Part shown: one piece after another, positions 7,786 to 17,307 of the stretch
Numbering within the stretch: the first letter of the stretch is position 1
Layout: each line of letters starts with the position of its first letter
Source: Ignavibacteriota bacterium
Lineage (GTDB): Bacteria > Bacteroidota > Ignavibacteria > Tepidaquicellales > OLB5
Length of the DNA: 42,856 nt
Assembly (NCBI GenBank): GCA_003820375.1
Contig: RPQH01000033.1
Location: 1 to 42,856 of the forward strand
Direction: 5' to 3'
Made by a program: the position numbers and the translations under genes
Notes under the pieces: generated by a model
The model's input: the letters and a program-made list of their open reading frames with translations, nothing else
Told to the model about the DNA's origin: nothing
Database searches by the model: none

Positions 7786-9420
7786 ATGAAAAAACTAATT
7801 TCTCTGTTAATCATTTCATTCATTTTATTTTCCATTTCAAATATAAAAGGACAGCAGCCTTCTATTATTTGGGACGAGACATATAACGGTCCAAATTTGC
7901 AGGACTCAGCTATAGCCATAACCGCAAATCACAATAACGGATTATTTGTAACCGGTTGGTCATTGGGGACAGGTACAGGTGCCGATATTGTTACATTGCG
8001 GTATAATCCAACAGACGGCTCTTTGATGTGGTCCAACAGGTCTTCCATCAACCTTGAAGATAAACCCACAGCTATTGTTGCAGATAACAATTTCGTATAT
8101 GTGACCGGATGGATGTTTAAAACAGTTTCCAACAGGGATGCCATTGTTATTAAATATGATGCAGCAACAGGTGATACTGTTTTTGTAAGAACCTATACCA
8201 ATGCAGGTGGTGAATATGGAAGGGCTATTTCAGTAGATGCAAATGGTAATGTATTTATGACTGGCAGGTCCGATATCGGAGGTTCTCAGAGATTTACTAC
8301 TGTTAAATATGGTCCTTCAGGTAATCAATTATGGGTTTTCATATATAACGGTCCTTTTGCAACCAATTTTGATGAAGCTCTTTCAAGTACTGTAGATGGA
8401 GCCGGAGATGTTTATATAACCGGGTATTGTAACGGAGCAATTGCATCTACTTCAGACATTTTAACCATAAAAATAAACGGTTCTGCCGGTACTGAAGTAT
8501 GGGCTAAGCGTTTTAACGGACCATTGAATCATGAAGATAGAGCTTATTCAGTTATACTTGATGATGCAGGTGCAAATGTATTTGTCGGAGGGTATGCAAG
8601 CAGAAATGGTTCGGTACAGGACATTTTCGCAATAAAATATTCAGCTGCGACCGGCGATAGTGTCAGTGCTATTTTTCATGCAGGCTCAACTAATATAGAA
8701 GCCGCTTATTCAATGACCAAAGATACAAGTGATAATATATATCTTACCGGGTTTGCATATTTTTCCGGATCGAATCATTTCCAAACTGTAAGGTTTAATC
8801 CAACGCTGACGAATGTTGACTGGAGCAAACAGGCAACTGATGCCGATAATTCTATTGCTGCCTCTATTGCATATGATACATCAGGGTTTATATGGGTAAC
8901 AGGCAATAGCTTAACTTCTAACGGGCGTGATTATTTAACTATAAAGTATGAGGCATCTTCAGGAAATGAAACCTGGAGGAAAAGTGAATCCGGAACCAGT
9001 ACTGCAAATGATTATGCTACATCAATTGTCTGTATTGTTAAAGAAGCTGTAGGTGTTACAGGTTCTCTAAACTCAGGCGGAGCAACCGGAACAGATTATT
9101 ATACTATCAGATATGGATATCCTGTTGGAGTAAAGCCAATTTCTACCGAAGTACCAGCATCATTTAACCTTGAACAGAATTATCCGAACCCGTTCAATCC
9201 TGTTACTAATATCAGGTTCGATGTTTCGAAAGCTTCTTTCGTAAGAGTAGTAGTATTTGATATACTTGGAAGTGAAGTTGCTGTTCTTGTAGATGAAAAT
9301 TTGAAACCCGGTAAATATGAAGCTAACTGGAATGCTTCCGGTATATCCAGCGGTGTTTACTTCTATAAGATTATTGCAGATAATTATTCAGCCACTAAAA
9401 AGATGATATTGAATAAATAA
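7786..9420 (+). CDS. Secreted SBBP-type beta-propeller repeat protein with T9SS sorting domain
   Basis: A 544-aa protein with a signal peptide (about residues 1-22, ending KGQQ). Propeller-type repeats of about 50 residues have the pattern YNGP...D.A..I..D..GNVF(M/V)TGRS.......TVKYGPSGNQLWV. The repeats are more diverged than in the paralogue at 2909-4558. EQNYPNPFNP near residue 464 starts the T9SS sorting domain, which ends TKKMILNK. It is followed directly by an intrinsic terminator (9444-9477), so it is probably a single-gene transcript. Expected location is the cell surface or outside the cell. The ligand is unknown. Confidence 0.9.
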   Translation: MKKLISLLIISFILFSISNIKGQQPSIIWDETYNGPNLQDSAIAITANHNNGLFVTGWSLGTGTGADIVTLRYNPTDGSLMWSNRSSINLEDKPTAIVADNNFVYVTGWMFKTVSNRDAIVIKYDAATGDTVFVRTYTNAGGEYGRAISVDANGNVFMTGRSDIGGSQRFTTVKYGPSGNQLWVFIYNGPFATNFDEALSSTVDGAGDVYITGYCNGAIASTSDILTIKINGSAGTEVWAKRFNGPLNHEDRAYSVILDDAGANVFVGGYASRNGSVQDIFAIKYSAATGDSVSAIFHAGSTNIEAAYSMTKDTSDNIYLTGFAYFSGSNHFQTVRFNPTLTNVDWSKQATDADNSIAASIAYDTSGFIWVTGNSLTSNGRDYLTIKYEASSGNETWRKSESGTSTANDYATSIVCIVKEAVGVTGSLNSGGATGTDYYTIRYGYPVGVKPISTEVPASFNLEQNYPNPFNPVTNIRFDVSKASFVRVVVFDILGSEVAVLVDENLKPGKYEANWNASGISSGVYFYKIIADNYSATKKMILNK

Positions 9421-9443
9421 AATTTTGTTCTATTAAAGAAATT

Positions 9444-9477
9444 AAAACCATCCCGTATAAAACGGGATGGTTTTTTT
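9444..9477 (+). terminator. Strong rho-independent terminator
   Basis: aaaaccatcccgt (9444-9456) pairs perfectly with acgggatggtttt (9462-9474) across a 5-base loop and runs into a T-tract. It lies 24 bases after the stop of the 7786-9420 gene. Confidence 0.92.
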
Positions 9478-9534
9478 ATTGATGGCAATATTCTTAGATA
9501 AAAAATATAGACTATAATGTAATATTAATTTTAA

Positions 9535-9542
9535 TATTTTTG
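9535..9542 (+). promoter_or_regulatory. Candidate Bacteroidota-type -7 element (TATTTTTG)
   Basis: TATTTTTG fits TAnnTTTG and lies 37 bases before the ATG of the DNA glycosylase gene. The -33 partner is not clear in this AT-rich stretch. Confidence 0.4.
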
Positions 9543-9579
9543 CTTAATCCCGAAGTAAATTTATATTGATTGATATATT

Positions 9580-10221
9580 ATGAAACTTAACGAATTTGAA
9601 GAATCTGTAGCAGTGGGCAGGAAATATTTATCTGACAATGATGCTGTTTTAAAAAGAATTATCGAAAATATTGGTGAATTCAAAATAAAACCGCATAAAA
9701 ACTATTTTGAAACCCTTGTAGAATCGATAGTATCACAGCAGTTATCATTAAAAGCAGCAGAAACTATTTTTAACAGGTTTAAAGTATTATTCTCCTCAGA
9801 TATGAATAAGAGATTTCCGGAGCCGGCTGAAATTATAATCATGAATGATATTAAAATAAGAGAATGCGGATTTTCAAATGCTAAAGTGAAATATGTAAAA
9901 GATCTCAGTGCTAAAGTGCTCGATGATACTGTTCAAATACATAAAATGCATAAACTATCCGATGAAGAAATAATAAATGAGCTTGTTAAGGTTAAAGGTA
10001 TTGGTGTCTGGACTGCACATATGTTCCTTATGTTTTGTTTAGCAAGGTTGAATGTATTGCCTGTAGGTGACCTTGGATTAAAAAGGGCAGTAATGATTAA
10101 TTATAAACTGAGGAAATTCCCGGATGAAAAAAAAGTTGAACAGATATCGAAGAAAAATAATTGGTCACCATATAATACAATTGCAAGCTGGTATTTGTGG
10201 CAAAGCCTGAAGAGTTTATAA
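9580..10221 (+). CDS. DNA-3-methyladenine glycosylase II family (HhH-GPD) DNA repair enzyme
   Basis: A 213-aa protein of the HhH-GPD superfamily, close to AlkA/MAG1-type enzymes. ETLVESIVSQQLSLKAAETI (about residues 45-64) is the conserved SQQ(L/I)S helix of this family. The helix-hairpin-helix is LVKVKGIGVWTAHMF (about 141-155), which grips DNA. PVGDLGLKRA contains D164, the expected catalytic aspartate for base excision of alkylated purines. The iron-sulfur cluster of EndoIII/MutY is absent. Length is typical of compact bacterial AlkA lacking the N-terminal TBP-like domain. The stop codon lies inside a 9-bp tandem repeat. Cytoplasmic. Confidence 0.88.
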   Translation: MKLNEFEESVAVGRKYLSDNDAVLKRIIENIGEFKIKPHKNYFETLVESIVSQQLSLKAAETIFNRFKVLFSSDMNKRFPEPAEIIIMNDIKIRECGFSNAKVKYVKDLSAKVLDDTVQIHKMHKLSDEEIINELVKVKGIGVWTAHMFLMFCLARLNVLPVGDLGLKRAVMINYKLRKFPDEKKVEQISKKNNWSPYNTIASWYLWQSLKSL

Positions 10222-10267
10222 GGTTTATAAGGTTTATAAGGTTTATAAGGTTTATAAGGTTTATAAG
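10214..10267 (+). repeat. 9-bp microsatellite GTTTATAAG x6, overlapping a stop codon
   Basis: Six perfect consecutive copies from 10214 to 10267 are followed by a degenerate one (gtttacaaa). The TAA of the glycosylase gene (10219-10221) lies inside the first copy. Because the unit is nine bases long, every copy restores an in-frame stop. The array fills most of the gap to the HAD gene at 10302. Confidence 0.95.
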
Positions 10268-10301
10268 GTTTACAAATTTGGAAATATAATATTCTATTCA
10301 A

Positions 10302-10907
10302 TTGCTTAAAAATATAATATTCGATTTAGGAAATGTACTGGTAAATGTTCATTTCGATAAATTCAAAGAGAAAATATTAGAAACAGGGGTGAGTGAAGAA
10401 ACCTTTAAAACACTGTTCTATTCAAAAGAGCTTAAAGACCAATTTGAATCAGGCAGCATCAGCAATAAAGAATTCTTGCAAATCATAAAAAATAAACTTG
10501 GAATATCTGTTCCGCAGAAGAAATTCATAGAAATATTTTCCGATATGTTCTCGGAAATACCTGAAATGCAGAGGTTTATCTCTAAAATTGCCAGAGAAAA
10601 CAAATACCGGTTAATACTGCTTTCCAATACAAATTCATATCATTTTAATTATATAAAACGGAATTTTCCGTATATCAAACATTTCAATAAATATGCATTA
10701 TCATATAAGCTGAAAATGATAAAGCCTTCTTCATTAATATTCGATACTGTGATTAAGCGTTACAAGCTTAAAGCAAGTGAGACATTGTTTGTTGATGACC
10801 TTGAAGAAAATTGTGCAGCTGCCGGGCAAGCAGGAATGAAAACAATTTGTTTTAAAGATTACAAATCGTTTAAAGAGGAATTCAGGAAAATTCAAAAAAT
10901 AATTTGA
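10302..10907 (+). CDS. HAD-superfamily hydrolase, YihX-like sugar-phosphatase
   Basis: A 201-aa HAD phosphatase starting at TTG (LKNIIFDLGNVLV follows directly; the next in-frame ATG would remove the catalytic motif). Motif I is FDLGNVLV with nucleophile D8 and the DLGN variant typical of the YihX / IA-variant-3 group. Motif II is LLSNTN (about 106-111), motif III lysine is K141 in MIKPS, and motif IV is FVDDLEEN with D165-D166. YihX hydrolyses alpha-D-glucose 1-phosphate, so a small phosphorylated metabolite is the likely substrate, but it cannot be read from sequence. The cap region is helical and short. It follows the glycosylase gene across a microsatellite. Confidence 0.85.
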   Translation: MLKNIIFDLGNVLVNVHFDKFKEKILETGVSEETFKTLFYSKELKDQFESGSISNKEFLQIIKNKLGISVPQKKFIEIFSDMFSEIPEMQRFISKIARENKYRLILLSNTNSYHFNYIKRNFPYIKHFNKYALSYKLKMIKPSSLIFDTVIKRYKLKASETLFVDDLEENCAAAGQAGMKTICFKDYKSFKEEFRKIQKII

Positions 10908-10926
10908 ACGGATTAAAGAGTATCAA

Positions 10927-11148
10927 TTAATATAATACGTTAATCCCTTTCCATTGTGAAATTACCCTGTTATACTCCTGCCTCAATTGAGTTCTGTCCT
11001 CGAAATAAAAAGTTTCAGTTTCAATATTATCAATGGCTTCCTGATAATACATTATCTCCATCGAGCAGTCCACAGGACGCAGGGTTATTTCAACCAGTTC
11101 ATCAAATAATAAATAAATATTATTGATGCAAATAAAATTATTGCCCAT
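10927..11148 (-). CDS. Small hypothetical protein
   Basis: A 73-aa frame (MGNNFICINN to QWKGINVLY), rich in acidic and aromatic residues, with no signal peptide or membrane segment. It stands convergent to the HAD gene, ending about 20 bases from that gene's stop. Residue composition looks protein-like (a charged region with ETETFYFEDRTQLRQEYNRV), which favours a real gene, but no ribosome-binding site is evident and no family is recognised. It could be the surviving end of a decayed locus, since two degenerate coding fragments follow at 11350-11585 on the same strand. Confidence 0.45.
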   Translation of the reverse strand: MGNNFICINNIYLLFDELVEITLRPVDCSMEIMYYQEAIDNIETETFYFEDRTQLRQEYNRVISQWKGINVLY

Positions 11149-11255
11149 TAAATATTTTTATGTGTGATTTATGCATGCAAAATAATACAAGATAAATTAT
11201 AAAGCAAGAAGAGAATAAAAATATTTGCGGAACCTTTTTGACAATGACAAATGAA

Positions 11256-11530
11256 TGTCTGAATCACAGATTACACTGATGAAAAGCAAATTGTCTGAAT
11301 CACAGATTACACTGATGATATGGATTGCACTGATAAAAGAATATCACAATTACTCTAAAACTTCAAAATACAAACAGGGATATTTTTCGTTAACAATCTT
11401 GCCCTCATAAAAAGATAATATATAATTGGGTGTCACCGCACTCAATAAAACTGATTTATCTATACATCAGTGTAATCAGTTATCGTCAGTGCAATCAGTA
11501 TCATCAGTGTAATCTGTGATTCAGACAATC
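11256..11530. repeat. Long-armed imperfect inverted repeat built from GTCTGAATCACAGATTACAC modules
   Basis: tgtctgaatcacagattaca occurs at 11256 and again at 11292. A long left arm (11290-11335) is nearly the reverse complement of 11481-11530, and a further module, catcagtgtaatcagt, lies at 11465-11480. The arms are about 46-50 bases with a spacer of about 145 bases that holds a coding-like remnant. No transposase is present. The structure resembles a non-autonomous mobile or REP-derived element. Confidence 0.8.
11350..11466 (-). pseudogene. Degenerate coding fragment A between the inverted-repeat arms
   Basis: Minus-strand frame open for about 38 codons, ending NEKYPCLYFEVLE then stop at 11350-11352. 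It has no start codon in a sensible position, and a stop closes it at the repeat arm. The residue pattern is protein-like (YILSFYEGKIVNEKYPC). It resembles fragment B at 11529-11585, which suggests both derive from the C-terminal end of one gene family. Confidence 0.35.
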
Positions 11531-11585
11531 AATTCAAAACCACACAGGGCATTTCATCTTCAATTACAATATTCCAAAAATATAA
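11529..11585 (-). pseudogene. Degenerate coding fragment B outside the right repeat arm
   Basis: Minus-strand frame LYFWNIVIEDEMPCVVLN followed by a stop at 11529-11531, with an upstream stop just before. It aligns with fragment A (LSFYEGKIVNEKYPCLYFEVLE) in the order LxF, IV, E, PC, V-L. The DNA also matches in register around ttcaaaa..cacagg. Too short to name. Confidence 0.3.
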
Positions 11586-11723
11586 TTATTATTAAGTGAT
11601 TTGAAAATTTTTCATATCATTAATGGGATTGCCGCGCTTTCCTCATTTATTGAAATTATTTGTTAATGGAATTTATGGCATTCTACAAAATGTTTCAGTT
11701 AATGTTTGAGCTCACAATTTTCA
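11586..11723. other. Intergenic, no feature recognised
   Basis: AT-rich spacer between the decayed fragments and the microrepeat upstream of the thioredoxin-like gene. I see no promoter match or RNA gene. Confidence 0.4.
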
Positions 11724-11776
11724 AACTTAAAGAACTTAAAGAACTTAAAGAACTTAATAAACTTAACAAACTTATA
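11724..11776 (+). repeat. 9-bp microrepeat AACTTAAAG running into a start codon
   Basis: aacttaaag repeats at 11724, 11733 and 11742 and then decays through aacttaataa, acttaaca and aacttata. It stops two bases before the ATG at 11779 and therefore forms the whole leader of the next gene, leaving no normal ribosome-binding site. Confidence 0.85.
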
Positions 11777-11778
11777 CC

Positions 11779-12324
11779 ATGCCAGTATCACCTGAAGAAT
11801 TGAGAATCGGTACTAAAGCTGATGACTTTAATCTAAAAGGAGTAGACGGAAATTACTACTCACTAGATTCATTCAAAGATAAAAAAGTGTTATGCATCAT
11901 TTTTTGGTGCAATCATTGTCCATATGTAATTGCAGTCCAGGACAGGATTAATCAAATTGCAAAGGATTATGCTGATAAATCATTTGCTCTAACTGCAATT
12001 AATCCTAATGACCCTGAATCTTACCCTGAGGATTCGTATGAAAATATGCAAATACGTGCAAATGAGAGGGGATATGTATTTCCTTACCTGCGTGATGAAA
12101 CCCAGGAAATTGCCCGTGCTTACGATGCTGTATGCACTCCTGATATCTATTTATACGATGAAAACAGGATATTACGTTACCGAGGAAGGCTGGATGACAG
12201 CTGGAAAGATGAAACGAAAGTAACGAGAAACGAGTTAAGAATGGCGATAGAGGCACTTCTTAACGAGAAACCCATAGATTTCGATACTATTCCTCCAATG
12301 GGATGCAGCATTAAGTGGAAATAA
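11779..12324 (+). CDS. Thioredoxin-fold protein, peroxiredoxin-like family (CNHCPYV type)
   Basis: A 181-aa cytoplasmic protein (no signal peptide). It starts with the AhpC/TSA-like entry IGTKADDFNLKGVDG and has FWCNHCPYV with the redox pair C44 and C47. The cis-proline region is AVCTPDIYLYDE (about residues 119-130), and RYRGRLDDSW follows. This matches the PRX-like / thioredoxin-family proteins of about 180 residues known by their CNHCPYV motif, which have a CxxC centre rather than a single peroxidatic Cys. The likely role is thiol-disulfide exchange or peroxide handling; the partner is unknown. The leader is a microrepeat. SecA starts 71 bases downstream on the same strand. Confidence 0.88.
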   Translation: MPVSPEELRIGTKADDFNLKGVDGNYYSLDSFKDKKVLCIIFWCNHCPYVIAVQDRINQIAKDYADKSFALTAINPNDPESYPEDSYENMQIRANERGYVFPYLRDETQEIARAYDAVCTPDIYLYDENRILRYRGRLDDSWKDETKVTRNELRMAIEALLNEKPIDFDTIPPMGCSIKWK

Positions 12325-12394
12325 GTGCTTTGAATGAGTCATGATAAATGCGTATTTTAACCGAAATTTGGCAAAACAAAGAAAAAAATAAAGA

Positions 12395-15300
12395 ATGTTT
12401 AAATTTATATCGAAATTATTTCCGTCCAAACATGAAAAGGATGTGAAAGAGTTATGGCCTTACGTTGAGGAAATTAACCAATATTATGAAGAGTTCAAGA
12501 ATCTCACGGATGATGAGCTCAGGGCGAAAACACAGGAATTTAAGGAATTAATAAAGGACACTACTAAAGAGCTTGAAGATAAGATAATTGCCCAGCAGGA
12601 AAAGCTGAAAACAGATATAACTCATGAACAAAGAACGGATATATATAGTGAACTTAATGACATGGATAAAGAGCTTCAGGAATTAACTGAGGACACATTA
12701 AATGATATATTGCCGCAGGTCTTCGCATTAGTGAAGGATACCTGCCGCAGATTGTGCGGTAAGGAGTGGCTGGCCGGTGGATTGCGTGTCAGATGGGATA
12801 TGGTTCCCTTTGATGTGCAGTTAATTGGCGGTATAGTTCTGCACCAGGGAAAAATTGCTGAAATGGCTACAGGCGAAGGTAAAACACTTGTTGCTACTCT
12901 TCCTGTATTTTTAAATGCTCTGACAGGCAAAGGTGTTCATTTAATTACTGTTAATGATTACCTGGCAACACGTGACAGTGAGTGGATGGGTGAAATATAT
13001 AAATTCCACGGCCTGACTGTTGGTTGTATTGTTAATGATATGGATAACAATAAACGCAGGGATGCATATAACTGTGATATTACTTATGGAACAAACAATG
13101 AATTTGGTTTCGATTACCTTCGTGATAACATGGTTATCGATTCAACCTATATGGTACAACGCGGGCATAATTATTCAATCGTTGATGAGGTTGACTCCGT
13201 TTTGATTGATGAAGCAAGAACACCTCTTATTATTTCAGGTCCTGTTGAGTTAAGCGAGCATAAGTTCAATGATATTAACCCAAGGGTTAAACGTCTAGTA
13301 GATGCTCAGAAGAATTTGATTGCAAAAATTACAGGTGAAGCTGATGTAATTATTAATAAAGGTCAGAGTGCTTCAAAAGAAGAAGTTGATAAAGCAGGTG
13401 TTGCAATACTCAGGGCATACAGGGGATTTCCGAAGAATAAAAAATTGATGAAGCTTCTTTCTGAGCCCTCTAATAAAACTTTGATGCAGCAAACTGAAAT
13501 TGAATATCTCCGTGATAATGCAAAAAGAATGCATGAGATTGATGATGAATTATATTTCGCAATTGATGAAAAGAACCATACAATTGACCTGACTGAAAAA
13601 GGAAGAGATTATATTACTTCTGCAAATGAAGATAAAGAATTCTTTGTACTTCCCGATATGGGGACGGAAGTCTCAAAAATTGAAAATGATGAATCACTCT
13701 CACCAGCTGAAAAACAGCTGAAGAAAGATGAACTTGCTGAGCTTTACTCTAAACGCAGTGACAGCCTGCACACAGTACAGCAATTGCTGAGAGCATATTC
13801 ATTATATGAAAAAGATGTTGAGTATGTTGTTCAGGATAACAAAGTTATGATAGTAGATGAGTTCACAGGCAGGATATTACCGGGCAGAAGATATTCGGAA
13901 GGTTTACACCAGGCAATTGAAGCAAAAGAAGGCGTACATGTTGAAAAAGATACACAAACATTAGCAACAGTTACACTGCAGAATTATTTCAGGTTATATA
14001 AAAAGCTTGCAGGTATGACTGGTACTGCCGAAACAGAAGCAGGCGAGTTCCTCGATATTTATAAGCTTGATGTTGTTGTTATCCCGACAAACCAGGTCTG
14101 TATCAGGAATGATGTAAATGATTTTATTTACAAGACCAAACGCGAGAAGTACAATGCTGTTATAGAAGAGATAGAGAATATGCGGAAGATAGGCAGACCG
14201 GTACTTGTAGGAACAACCTCAGTAGATGTTTCTGAAACAATTTCAAGGATGCTGAAAAGAAAAGCAATTCATCACGAAGTATTGAATGCAAAACATCACC
14301 AGCGTGAAGCACAAATTATCCAGGATGCCGGATTAAAGGGTGCTATAACAATTGCAACAAATATGGCAGGAAGAGGTACAGATATCAAGCTTGGACCCGG
14401 AATTGCAGATTTAGGCGGATTGCATATTATAGGTACTGAAAGACATGAAGCAAGGCGTATTGACAGGCAGTTAAGAGGCCGTGCCGGAAGACAGGGTGAC
14501 CCGGGTTCTTCTAAGTTTTTCTTATCGTTGGAAGATGATTTGATGAGATTGTTCGGCAGTGAGCGTATTTCGAAAGTTATGGAGCGGCTCGGTATTAAAG
14601 AAGGCGAAGCCATTGAACACTCAATGATAACAAACTCTGTTGAAAGAGCTCAGAAAAAGGTTGAAGAAAATAACTTCGGAATACGTAAGAGACTGCTTGA
14701 ATATGACAACGTTATGAACCAGCAGCGTGAAGTTATTTATGACAGAAGAAGACAGGCATTAACAGGGGAGCGGTTGAAAGATGAGATATTCGAAATGGCA
14801 GTTTCGAATATTCAGAAAATAGTTGCAAAATATTACGATGAATCGGATATAAACGGATTAATAGATGAAGTGCAAAGAACATTTATGGTACTGCTTGTTC
14901 TTCCGCCTGACAAATTCCAGGCACTTGGTGAAAAAGGACTTGTCGATGAAATATTAAAAGAAGTTAAAGAAGCATATGCAAGAAAAGAAGAGAAATACGG
15001 CTCAGACCTGATTGCACAGGTAGAACGCTTTGCAATGCTTTCCGTAATTGATGACAAATGGAAAGAGCATTTGCGTGAAATGGATGACCTGAAGGAAGGT
15101 ATTAACTTCAGGGCATACGGGCAGAAGGACCCGTTAATAGAATATAAGAAAGACGGCTTTGAATTGTTTGTAGCAATGCTTGAAGATATAAGTTTGGAAG
15201 TAATAAACTTTGTATTCAGGTTTACGACACGTGAGGAGCAGGCACCGCAGAGACAGAGAAGGCCAATGCATGTACAGCAATTGCAGATGTCGCATGCATC

Positions 15301-15472
15301 TGCATCGGGTGCCGGATTTAAAGTAAAACCCGAAGAATCCCAGACTCTTGAGCAGCAGCCGGGTGATAATACGAAGAAAATTCCCATTAAAGTTGGTCCA
15401 AAGGTTGGACGTAATGACCCTTGTCCATGCGGCAGCGGAAAGAAGTACAAGAACTGCCACGGGAAACAATGA
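12395..15472 (+). CDS. secA: Preprotein translocase ATPase SecA
   Basis: A 1025-aa SecA, the motor that pushes preproteins through SecYEG. Walker A is MATGEGKT (157-164). The DEAD-type motif is [42 protein letters not shown] and [18 protein letters not shown] mark the second helicase domain. The C-terminal zinc finger [14 protein letters not shown] uses C1010, C1012, C1021 and H1022, which in known SecA binds SecB and lipids. Compared with E. coli SecA it has about 55 extra residues before Walker A and an acidic/helical insertion around 300-440, in keeping with longer Bacteroidota SecA. A terminator follows at 15501-15527. The many exported proteins in the window depend on it. Confidence 0.97.
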   Translation: MFKFISKLFPSKHEKDVKELWPYVEEINQYYEEFKNLTDDELRAKTQEFKELIKDTTKELEDKIIAQQEKLKTDITHEQRTDIYSELNDMDKELQELTEDTLNDILPQVFALVKDTCRRLCGKEWLAGGLRVRWDMVPFDVQLIGGIVLHQGKIAEMATGEGKTLVATLPVFLNALTGKGVHLITVNDYLATRDSEWMGEIYKFHGLTVGCIVNDMDNNKRRDAYNCDITYGTNNEFGFDYLRDNMVIDSTYMVQRGHNYSIVDEVDSVLIDEARTPLIISGPVELSEHKFNDINPRVKRLVDAQKNLIAKITGEADVIINKGQSASKEEVDKAGVAILRAYRGFPKNKKLMKLLSEPSNKTLMQQTEIEYLRDNAKRMHEIDDELYFAIDEKNHTIDLTEKGRDYITSANEDKEFFVLPDMGTEVSKIENDESLSPAEKQLKKDELAELYSKRSDSLHTVQQLLRAYSLYEKDVEYVVQDNKVMIVDEFTGRILPGRRYSEGLHQAIEAKEGVHVEKDTQTLATVTLQNYFRLYKKLAGMTGTAETEAGEFLDIYKLDVVVIPTNQVCIRNDVNDFIYKTKREKYNAVIEEIENMRKIGRPVLVGTTSVDVSETISRMLKRKAIHHEVLNAKHHQREAQIIQDAGLKGAITIATNMAGRGTDIKLGPGIADLGGLHIIGTERHEARRIDRQLRGRAGRQGDPGSSKFFLSLEDDLMRLFGSERISKVMERLGIKEGEAIEHSMITNSVERAQKKVEENNFGIRKRLLEYDNVMNQQREVIYDRRRQALTGERLKDEIFEMAVSNIQKIVAKYYDESDINGLIDEVQRTFMVLLVLPPDKFQALGEKGLVDEILKEVKEAYARKEEKYGSDLIAQVERFAMLSVIDDKWKEHLREMDDLKEGINFRAYGQKDPLIEYKKDGFELFVAMLEDISLEVINFVFRFTTREEQAPQRQRRPMHVQQLQMSHASASGAGFKVKPEESQTLEQQPGDNTKKIPIKVGPKVGRNDPCPCGSGKKYKNCHGKQ

Positions 15473-15500
15473 AGAATTAAGAATGAAGAGTTAAGAATTA

Positions 15501-15527
15501 AAAGCAGGTGATATGCCTGCTTTTTTT
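15501..15527. terminator. Rho-independent terminator between convergent secA and the 15533-17245 gene
   Basis: aaagcagg (15501-15508) pairs with cctgcttt (15516-15523) across a 7-base loop and runs into a T-tract on the plus strand. It sits between two convergent stop codons. An A-rich left flank gives a weaker tail on the minus strand, so it may serve both genes. Confidence 0.85.
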
Positions 15528-15532
15528 ATTTA

Positions 15533-17245
15533 TCAAATCTTAAACTCAAGCAGGTAAACACCTGAATCGTTAGAAGCAATACATCTGAAAATTCCGGTAT
15601 TTACATCGTAATAAAAATTATCTATGCAATTATAATCTTTTGCAGAAAGTTTATTATTGATGTAAAGGTCATAAGTGCTGTCAAACTTTTTATTATCTAT
15701 GTAATTGCTTGCCGTATAAATAATTTTTCCGTTGTAAATACATAAAATGTTAATATCATCATATTCTTTGCCTTCCCATTTGCCGGTTACAACTTTATAT
15801 TTCATTCCGGTGTAATTTTTTTCGTTATCAAGAATTCTTCCGGTAACAAATGCAGTATTATTTCCATCGGAGATGATGTGGCGGTATTCACCGTTCATAT
15901 GGCGTGTTAACGGTTCAGTTTCAAGGGATATTGACCTGAAATCCTTTCCCGTACTCCTGCATCTGCATATATAATCATATGGTCCATATGATTTTTCTTC
16001 TGTATCAGCATAAAACACCACGTCATTATACGTATCAATGTGTTCCCGTAAATTGTAAAGTTGACCATCGGTTCTAACAAAAGAAAATAAACCGTTATTC
16101 ATAAAATAATATTCGATAATATTTGAATATTTACCGCTTGCAATTTTATCTCCTTTAACTATATATGACTTCATATCGAAATCTTCGGCAATATAAACAG
16201 GTCTATCATCTTCCGTAAATTCAACCTGTGAAATTTTATGGTAGCGGGCTATTTGCTCCCCGTCAATCATTAATTTATATACATTACTTATGTTATCTGT
16301 TACGGATAAGTTCGTATCACTTACTTCCAAAATTGCTAATTTTCCGGTGGGTGTAATTTTATGGAAGTAAATACTTCCTTCCGGACGATAAACTATGTCA
16401 TTTCCTGATACAATAATGCTTTTCCCTGATTCGTTGTGTGCGTAATAAACCGGAAGATTGTTATTTATTTCCCATATTTCACTAATATCACCAAAAAGAT
16501 TATATACTTTTTCATTACACACTACATTTGCGTTTTTAATTTTCTTTGTTAATGAATCCCTGTAGTTTACTATGTATACAAAATTTCCGTTTTGGTAAAC
16601 TTCTTCCCACGAGATTTCAATTTCAGGGTAATGCTTCTGTTCTTTGTTTCCAATGACCAGAAATGATTCATTACCTTCTGCTGCAATATAAAAAAGTTCT
16701 CCTTCTTTAGTGAAGCCCGGGTACCCATAGGGGGGAGTCATAAATTCACTTTGAATATTAAAAACAAGGTTTATATTATCATATCTTTTTCCGGTTTTAA
16801 GCTCATTTGTTCCGGCGTTATATTCAACAATAAAATATTTTCCGGAATCAGCAGCACGGAAATAAATTATGCCGTCCTTCATTACCCAATGTTCATCTAT
16901 ATCATTAAATGAAATTATTTCCTGCCCGTTTTTTAAAAAGAAGTTTGTAAAATTTTCACGGCAATAATCATTATAAGCAATTGTATAAACATTACCTGCT
17001 TTATCAAACAAAGAGCTGTATTCGTAAAGCATATCGTAATTTTCAGAGCTGCCTTTGGAAGTATGAAGTACTGCTCTGCGTTCGCCGCTCCCTGAATTAT
17101 TATATGCATAAGCTCCGGTATTATGGTCATATACAAAATCATATGAACATGAAGTGAATTTGTTTGTTATCAGCTTTTGCGAGCTTGATGGATTTGCTGC
17201 TGCAAAAAACAATAATACAAATAAGAATAACCCTGTTTTATTCAT
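15533..17245 (-). CDS. Secreted propeller-like protein of unknown function
   Basis: A 570-aa product with a signal peptide (about residues 1-22, ending SSSQ) and no T9SS sorting domain. The mature part is a long run of beta-strands with repeated phrases such as DKAGNVYTIAYND, KDGIIYFRAADSGKYFIVEY, TKEGELFYIAAEG, NNGLFSFVRTDG and YNGKIIYTASNY. This is the look of an irregular multi-blade propeller or WG-like repeat protein, but the repeats are too diverged to name the family. It is the last gene of the minus-strand block with A2M and the two WG-repeat proteins. A 275-base GC-rich repeat region separates it from the A2M gene, so co-transcription is uncertain. Periplasmic or surface location is likely. 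Confidence 0.75.
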   Translation of the reverse strand: MNKTGLFLFVLLFFAAANPSSSQKLITNKFTSCSYDFVYDHNTGAYAYNNSGSGERRAVLHTSKGSSENYDMLYEYSSLFDKAGNVYTIAYNDYCRENFTNFFLKNGQEIISFNDIDEHWVMKDGIIYFRAADSGKYFIVEYNAGTNELKTGKRYDNINLVFNIQSEFMTPPYGYPGFTKEGELFYIAAEGNESFLVIGNKEQKHYPEIEISWEEVYQNGNFVYIVNYRDSLTKKIKNANVVCNEKVYNLFGDISEIWEINNNLPVYYAHNESGKSIIVSGNDIVYRPEGSIYFHKITPTGKLAILEVSDTNLSVTDNISNVYKLMIDGEQIARYHKISQVEFTEDDRPVYIAEDFDMKSYIVKGDKIASGKYSNIIEYYFMNNGLFSFVRTDGQLYNLREHIDTYNDVVFYADTEEKSYGPYDYICRCRSTGKDFRSISLETEPLTRHMNGEYRHIISDGNNTAFVTGRILDNEKNYTGMKYKVVTGKWEGKEYDDINILCIYNGKIIYTASNYIDNKKFDSTYDLYINNKLSAKDYNCIDNFYYDVNTGIFRCIASNDSGVYLLEFKI

Positions 17246-17307
17246 TTGTTAATTATCTTTCTATAAAATATATCACATCTTTCCAAAACGTTAAAATTAA
17301 AAAATCT

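Noticed and set aside
10101..10301. Minus-strand frame with repeated KPY tripeptides
   Set aside because: It is produced by the 9-bp microsatellite read backwards and overlaps the DNA glycosylase gene.
14833..15450. Long antisense frame opposite the end of secA
   Set aside because: The sense strand encodes conserved SecA with its zinc finger; the antisense peptide has no recognisable domain.
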